DNA of 64,000 nucleotides, from NCBI RefSeq assembly GCF_945605565.1, contig NZ_OX216966.1:1919501-1983500 (forward strand), in the 5' to 3' direction. The DNA is from Paenibacillus dendritiformis (lineage in GTDB: Bacteria; Bacillota; Bacilli; Paenibacillales; Paenibacillaceae). Position numbers and translations under genes: made by a program. The notes beneath the pieces were generated by a model, which worked only from the letters and a program-made list of their open reading frames with translations, did no database searches and was not told the origin of the DNA. Below are positions 60,162 to 64,000 of this stretch, one piece after another (within the stretch, counting starts at the first letter, position 1; the number at the start of each line of letters is the position of its first letter).

Positions 60162-61977
60162 ATCAGCAAGCGAGAAGCCGAATGCCGCGCAGGACATCTC
60201 GCGCGAGGATCGCATGCGCTCCTTCGCGGCGATGCTGGCCTACGCCAAGCCGTACCGGCTGACCTTCCTCGCGGTGTTCGTCTGCACCTTCTTCGCCATC
60301 GGCGCGGATCTGCTGCAGCCGTATCTGGTTAAGGTGGCGATCGATGAGAATATGCTGACGGGCGCGCACGGGACAGATACACTGCTGCTGCTCGGCGGCT
60401 GCTACTTCCTGCTGGCGGCGGTCAGCCTGATCTTCTCCTACGTCCAGGCGAATCTGCTGCAAAAGGTAGGGCAAGGCATCGTCGGCCAGCTTCGCAAAGA
60501 TCTGTTCCGCCATATCTCGAAGCAGTCGATGTCTTTCTTCGACCGCCACCCGATCGGCAGTCTCGTGACGAACGTCTCCAGCGATACGGAGACCATTAAC
60601 CAATTTTTCACGCAAGTGCTCTTGAGCCTGGTGCGCGACGGCTTGTCACTCCTGCTGGTGGTCGCCTTCATGTTCTCCCTGGATGCGCAGCTGGCGCTGT
60701 ACTGCCTGCTGCTGTTCCCGGTCATCTTCGCTATCGCGGCCGCCTTCCGTTCGCTGCTGCGCTCGGCGTACCAGCGGGTGCGGGGGGAGCTGTCGCGGCT
60801 TATCGCTTTTCTGGCGGAGAACTTGGCGGGGATGAGCTTGATTCAAGCATTCCATCAGGAAAAAGAGCAGACCGACCAGTTCACCAGCCGCAACCGCAGC
60901 TATTTGCGTGAAAATTTGCGGGAAGTGCGCACGAGCATTTTGTTCAACCGCTCGTTCGATATGCTCGGCAACCTGTCCGTTGCCTTCGTCGTCTGGCTGG
61001 GCGGCATGGCTGTGCTGGACCAATCGCTGGAATTCGGGGTGTTATACGCCTTTATCAATTATATTCGCCAATTTTTCCAGCCCATCAACCAGATTACCCA
61101 GCAATGGAACACACTGCAGTCGACGACGGTGTCGATGGACCGTCTATGGCGCATTTTCCGCGTCGAGCCGCAGGTGACCGACCCGGAACCCGGGCATACG
61201 GTTGCGGTGGAGCCGCAGGAGGTTCTCGGCCAGGTGGACTTCAACCATATCCGCTTCGCCTATGTCGACGATCGCGATGTGCTGCATGATCTCGATCTGC
61301 ATATCGCTCCCGGGGAATTCATCGGGATTGTCGGCACGACCGGCGCGGGCAAAAGCTCGCTCGTCAGCCTGCTGGCGCGGTTCTACGATGTCCGCCAGGG
61401 CAGCGTCGAGATCGATGGCGTCGATATTCGCCGGATGAAGCAGGAGACGCTGCATCGGATCGTCGGCCTGGTCCAGCAGGACCCGTATCTCTATTCCGGC
61501 ACGATTGTGGACAATGTCCGCCTGTTCCAGGAGGAGGTGCCGCGCGACAGGGTCATCTGGGCCTGCAAGGCGGTCGGCGCGGATAGCATGATCAAGCGGC
61601 TCAAGCACGGCTATGACACGCGCCTCTCGGAGCGAGGCAGCGGGTTGTCCGCCGGCGAACGCCAGCTGATCTCCTTCGCCCGGATTCTCGTGTTCGAGCC
61701 GCGCATCCTTATTCTCGACGAGGCGACGGCCCATCTGGACTCGCATACCGAGCGCCTCATCCAGCAGGCCTTGAATGTCGTCTCGAAGGGCAGAACGACG
61801 ATCGTTATCGCCCATCGTCTCTCCACGATTCAACATGCCCACCGCATCATCGTCATGAGCGGCGGCCGGGTTATCGAGGAGGGAGATCATGAGGCGCTGA
61901 TGAAGCAGGGCGGCAGCTACGCCGACCTGGTGCGCCACTCCCGCACCGGCGCCACGGAGCTGCAGGCGTCGATGTAG
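60154..61977 (+). CDS. bmrD: Heterodimeric ABC multidrug exporter subunit 2 (BmrD-like)
   Basis: The 607-residue product has six membrane segments (about 30-325) and an ATPase domain with GTTGAGKSSL, a modified signature LSAGERQLISFARI and an intact Walker B ILILDEATAHLD. Together with subunit 1 it gives one consensus and one degenerate ATP site, as in BmrCD/TM287-288. The start ATG at 60154 lies 8 bases inside the first gene, with GGAGGAGGGG upstream. It exports drugs across the membrane using ATP. A terminator follows. Confidence 0.9.
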   Translation: MRESASEKPNAAQDISREDRMRSFAAMLAYAKPYRLTFLAVFVCTFFAIGADLLQPYLVKVAIDENMLTGAHGTDTLLLLGGCYFLLAAVSLIFSYVQANLLQKVGQGIVGQLRKDLFRHISKQSMSFFDRHPIGSLVTNVSSDTETINQFFTQVLLSLVRDGLSLLLVVAFMFSLDAQLALYCLLLFPVIFAIAAAFRSLLRSAYQRVRGELSRLIAFLAENLAGMSLIQAFHQEKEQTDQFTSRNRSYLRENLREVRTSILFNRSFDMLGNLSVAFVVWLGGMAVLDQSLEFGVLYAFINYIRQFFQPINQITQQWNTLQSTTVSMDRLWRIFRVEPQVTDPEPGHTVAVEPQEVLGQVDFNHIRFAYVDDRDVLHDLDLHIAPGEFIGIVGTTGAGKSSLVSLLARFYDVRQGSVEIDGVDIRRMKQETLHRIVGLVQQDPYLYSGTIVDNVRLFQEEVPRDRVIWACKAVGADSMIKRLKHGYDTRLSERGSGLSAGERQLISFARILVFEPRILILDEATAHLDSHTERLIQQALNVVSKGRTTIVIAHRLSTIQHAHRIIVMSGGRVIEEGDHEALMKQGGSYADLVRHSRTGATELQASM

Positions 61978-62039
61978 CGCGCCGGATTCTTCGCTCTGCC
62001 CATTCTCCGCTATGTCCCATACTTGAAATCGTTGCGAAC

Positions 62040-62070
62040 CCGCATGGACGGCATCCATGCGGTTTTTTTT
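62040..62070 (+). terminator. Terminator of the exporter operon
   Basis: CCGCATGGA / TCCATGCGG with a 5-base loop is followed by eight Ts. Confidence 0.9.
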
Positions 62071-62086
62071 ATATCCCGGGCGGGCG

Positions 62087-62906
62087 GCTCGATTCCTGCA
62101 TGGGTGCAGCATTTTCCCCTCCAGAGGGAAGATTCGGCTGACATTGCTGCACAGCTGCAGCTTTTCGCCCCGAATCCCTTCCAACCCAGCCAAAACGGAG
62201 GAAATTGCTGCGCCTCTGCAGCAATTCCTTTTTCCCGATCGGGCGTCAACAAAAAAGCTGCAGAATTGCAGTATTGGGCGCAGTAGCTGGATGGCGGGAC
62301 AAGCCCCTGCTTCCGCCGGGCGAGAAATGTTCACGCGATTGCTACATTTTATATTTTCTAGGGCTCGATTCCTGCATGGGTGCAGCATTTTCCCCTCTAG
62401 AGGGAAGATTCGGCTGAAATTACTGCACAGCTGCAGCTTTTCGCCCCGAATCCCTTCCAACCCAGCCAAAACGGAGGAAATTGCTGCGCCTCTGCAGCAA
62501 TTCCTTTTTCCCGATCGGGCGTCAACAAAAAAGCTGCAGAATTGCAGTATTGGGCGCAGTAGCTGGATGGCGGGACAAGCCCCTGCTTCCGCCGGGCGAG
62601 AAATGTTCACGCGATTGCTACATTTTATATTTTCTAGGGCTCGATTCCTGCATGGGTGCAGCATTTTCCCCTCTAGAGGGAAGATTCGGCTGAAAATACT
62701 GCACAGCTTCAGCTTTTCGCCCCAAATCCCTTCCAACCCAGCCAAAATGGAGGAAATTGCTGCGCCTCTGCAGGAATTCCTCTTTGCCGATCGGGCGTCC
62801 AGAAAAAAGCTGCAGAATTGCAGTTTTGGCCGCAGTAGCCGGATGGCCAGGACAAGCCCCTGCTTCCACCGGGCGAGAAATGTTCACGCGATTGCTACAT
62901 TTTATA
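62087..62906. repeat. 276-bp tandem repeat, about three copies
   Basis: GATTCCTGCATGGGTGCAGC recurs at 62091, 62367 and 62643, exactly 276 bp apart. Copies 1 and 2 are almost identical; copy 3 has diverged and its last part is slightly altered. Each unit carries hairpins such as AATTGCTGC/GCAGCAATT and several CTGCAG palindromes. Because 276 is divisible by 3, open frames run through on both strands, but none has a ribosome site and the codon pattern is not protein-like. Confidence 0.9.
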
Positions 62907-62955
62907 GCTAGATGGAGTCATGTCAGCCGTAAGCAACTCGGTTACACTGTGGGAA

Positions 62956-62971
62956 CGTGATCTAAATCACA
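62956..62971. promoter_or_regulatory. CRP/FNR-family operator candidate upstream of the DUF4198 gene
   Basis: CGTGATCTAAATCACA contains GTGAT-N4-ATCAC, a near-perfect match to the TGTGA-N6-TCACA half-site pattern of Fnr/CRP proteins. It lies 29 bp before the start codon. Confidence 0.5.
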
Positions 62972-62999
62972 TTTTCGTAACGGAAAGGTTGGGATATGT

Positions 63000-64000
63000 A
63001 TGAAAATGAAAAAAGCCGCCAGCGTACTGCTGGGCACTCTGCTGTCTGTAACGCTCGCCATTCCGGCGTTCGCGCATGACGGATGGTCGCAGACGAACAG
63101 TCCCGTGATTGGCGCAGGCGAGGTCGCCTATGTTGACATGATGCTCGGCAATCATTCCAATGAGCACCGCAGCTACCGCATCGCCGGCCAGTGGAGCACC
63201 GATTCCTCGAAAGTATATGTCGTGAACCCGGCAGGCAAAAAGATTGACATTACCGATACGCGTTTCTATACGGGCGAAGCGGCGACAGAGACGGAGCCGG
63301 CGCTCAACAACTATTTTGTCTCTTCCTTCTCTTCTTCCCAGCCTGGAGCCTATATTGTCTCGGTCGAGGGAGACAGCATTTTCAAGGGAGCCGATACGGC
63401 GAGCCGCACGTTGCGCAGCGCCAAATCGTTCGTCGCCGTCATGGATATCCCGACGATGAAGCGGGCCTCGATGCTGAACGGCTTCCAGCGTCAAGTGAGC
63501 CCGGACCGCGCCGAGCTGGTGCCGTTGTTCAATCCGGCAGCGGCGCAGGCCAATACCTCCGCAGAAGTCCAATTGCTGCTGAAAGGCAATCCGTTGGCCG
63601 ACACCGAAGTATCGCTTATCCGCCGCAGCAATTCGGAGGCAGTAACCGTGAAGACGGATGCGAAGGGCATCGCCAAGTTCAAGCTGGGCGGCGCCGATTA
63701 TTATTTGCTGCGCGCCAAGCCGGCTACCAATGAGAAGCGCGAGGGCGAGTATGATACCGTCAGCTATGAAGCGACGATGACCTTCGTGGTCCAGAACGGC
63801 ACCTACGAGCTGTCGGGCACCCCGGCTGAAGCGAAGCCGCAGGTGTTCCTGAACGGCAAGGCTCAACCGGATGCCTCGTTCTCCTTCGCGAACGGAACGC
63901 TGATGGCGGATGCGTCCTGGGTGAACAAGGCCCTTGGCAGTAAGACCGCCGCATCGCCGGTAGCGCTGCGGGACGCCGCTTCCGAGGCGGGGGCCGTGCT
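63000..64000 (+). CDS. Secreted DUF4198-type protein with copper-amine-oxidase-like C-terminal domain (cut by window end)
   Basis: The first 333 residues are visible. A signal peptide (KAASVLLGTLLSVTLAIPAF, cleavage near AFA-HDG) is followed by an immunoglobulin-like domain with the DUF4198 form (FAHDGWSQTNSPVIGAGEVA) and a second strand-rich domain with a carboxypeptidase-regulatory-like repeat (VTVKTDAKGIAKFKLGGADY). Near the end QVFLNGKAQPDASFSFANGT resembles the copper amine oxidase N-terminal stalk repeat. DUF4198 proteins are often tied to metal (nickel/cobalt) uptake. AAAGGTTGGG precedes the ATG at 63000. A CRP/FNR-like site lies at 62956. The end is outside the window. Confidence 0.82.
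   Translation, partial: MKMKKAASVLLGTLLSVTLAIPAFAHDGWSQTNSPVIGAGEVAYVDMMLGNHSNEHRSYRIAGQWSTDSSKVYVVNPAGKKIDITDTRFYTGEAATETEPALNNYFVSSFSSSQPGAYIVSVEGDSIFKGADTASRTLRSAKSFVAVMDIPTMKRASMLNGFQRQVSPDRAELVPLFNPAAAQANTSAEVQLLLKGNPLADTEVSLIRRSNSEAVTVKTDAKGIAKFKLGGADYYLLRAKPATNEKREGEYDTVSYEATMTFVVQNGTYELSGTPAEAKPQVFLNGKAQPDASFSFANGTLMADASWVNKALGSKTAASPVALRDAASEAGAV

Noticed and set aside
61144..62745. A 533-codon minus-strand ORF through the 276-bp repeats into the exporter gene
   Set aside because: It runs antisense to the conserved ATPase gene and has no ribosome site; openness comes from the GC-rich codons of the real gene and the 3-divisible repeat.

Overview
The window looks like chromosomal DNA of a Paenibacillus-type endospore-forming Firmicute. 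Supporting signs are strong Shine-Dalgarno sequences with frequent TTG/GTG starts, generally GC-rich genes with AT-rich intruders, futalosine-route menaquinone genes (mqnB, mqnD), a YkoEDC thiamine-precursor transporter under a TPP riboswitch, sporulation-type sensor kinases with Spo0A-box-like sites, and a secreted chitin-active LPMO. The genus is inferred from this content; no 16S or other marker gene is present.

Layout. 0-8.2 kb: a sigma-factor-like fusion remnant, a small XRE regulator, an MFS pump, a quinone-reductase-like gene divergent from an AraC regulator, OsmC and DUF1349 proteins, and two overlapping WYL regulators. 8.5-11.8 kb: a putative RNA-repair operon (RlaP-like nucleotidyltransferase, an unknown AT-rich gene, RtcB ligase), divergent from the WYL genes. 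11.9-13.1 kb: two adjacent minisatellites (46 bp and 44 bp units). 13.2-24.1 kb: LPMO, arylamine N-acetyltransferase, mqnBD, a frameshifted coiled-coil gene, acyl-ACP thioesterase, a phosphodiester glycosidase, an unknown gene, and an XRE regulator divergent from a FabF paralogue. 24.5-31.5 kb: ABC exporter, TPP riboswitch plus ykoEDC, and an ArsR/MFS operon. 31.5-33.2 kb: an AT-rich island with a halocin-C8-like Cys-rich secreted protein and a small membrane protein, a possible bacteriocin/immunity pair. 34.5-39.9 kb: two paralogous sensor histidine kinases enclosing an oppositely oriented pair, a prenyl-synthase-fold protein and an NHLP-leader peptide ending in Gly-Val-Trp-His. 40-47.9 kb: an Rpn nuclease with duplicated tails, AIM24, a LacI-like protein without HTH, an acyltransferase, a second XRE regulator, an alpha/beta hydrolase and an IS630-type HTH fragment. 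48-56.3 kb: a class I c-di-GMP riboswitch followed by a PPTase and a dimodular NRPS ending in a reductase, the aureusimine/pyrazinone architecture. 56.4-64 kb: an MCP, a short leader ORF before a BmrCD-like heterodimeric exporter, a 276-bp tandem repeat, and a truncated DUF4198-type secreted protein.

The strongest candidate for an undescribed system is 34.5-39.9 kb. An isoprenyl-synthase-like enzyme lies with a RiPP-type precursor whose penultimate residue is Trp, between two sporulation-type membrane kinases, with Spo0A boxes in the divergent promoter region. This resembles ComQ-ComX-ComP logic (Trp-isoprenylated pheromone read by a membrane kinase) rebuilt from unrelated parts. Second in interest are the c-di-GMP-riboswitch control of the pyrazinone-type NRPS, the WYL-linked RNA-repair operon with its unknown third gene, and the halocin-C8-like bacteriocin pair. 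All functional statements come from reading motifs; no database search was possible.
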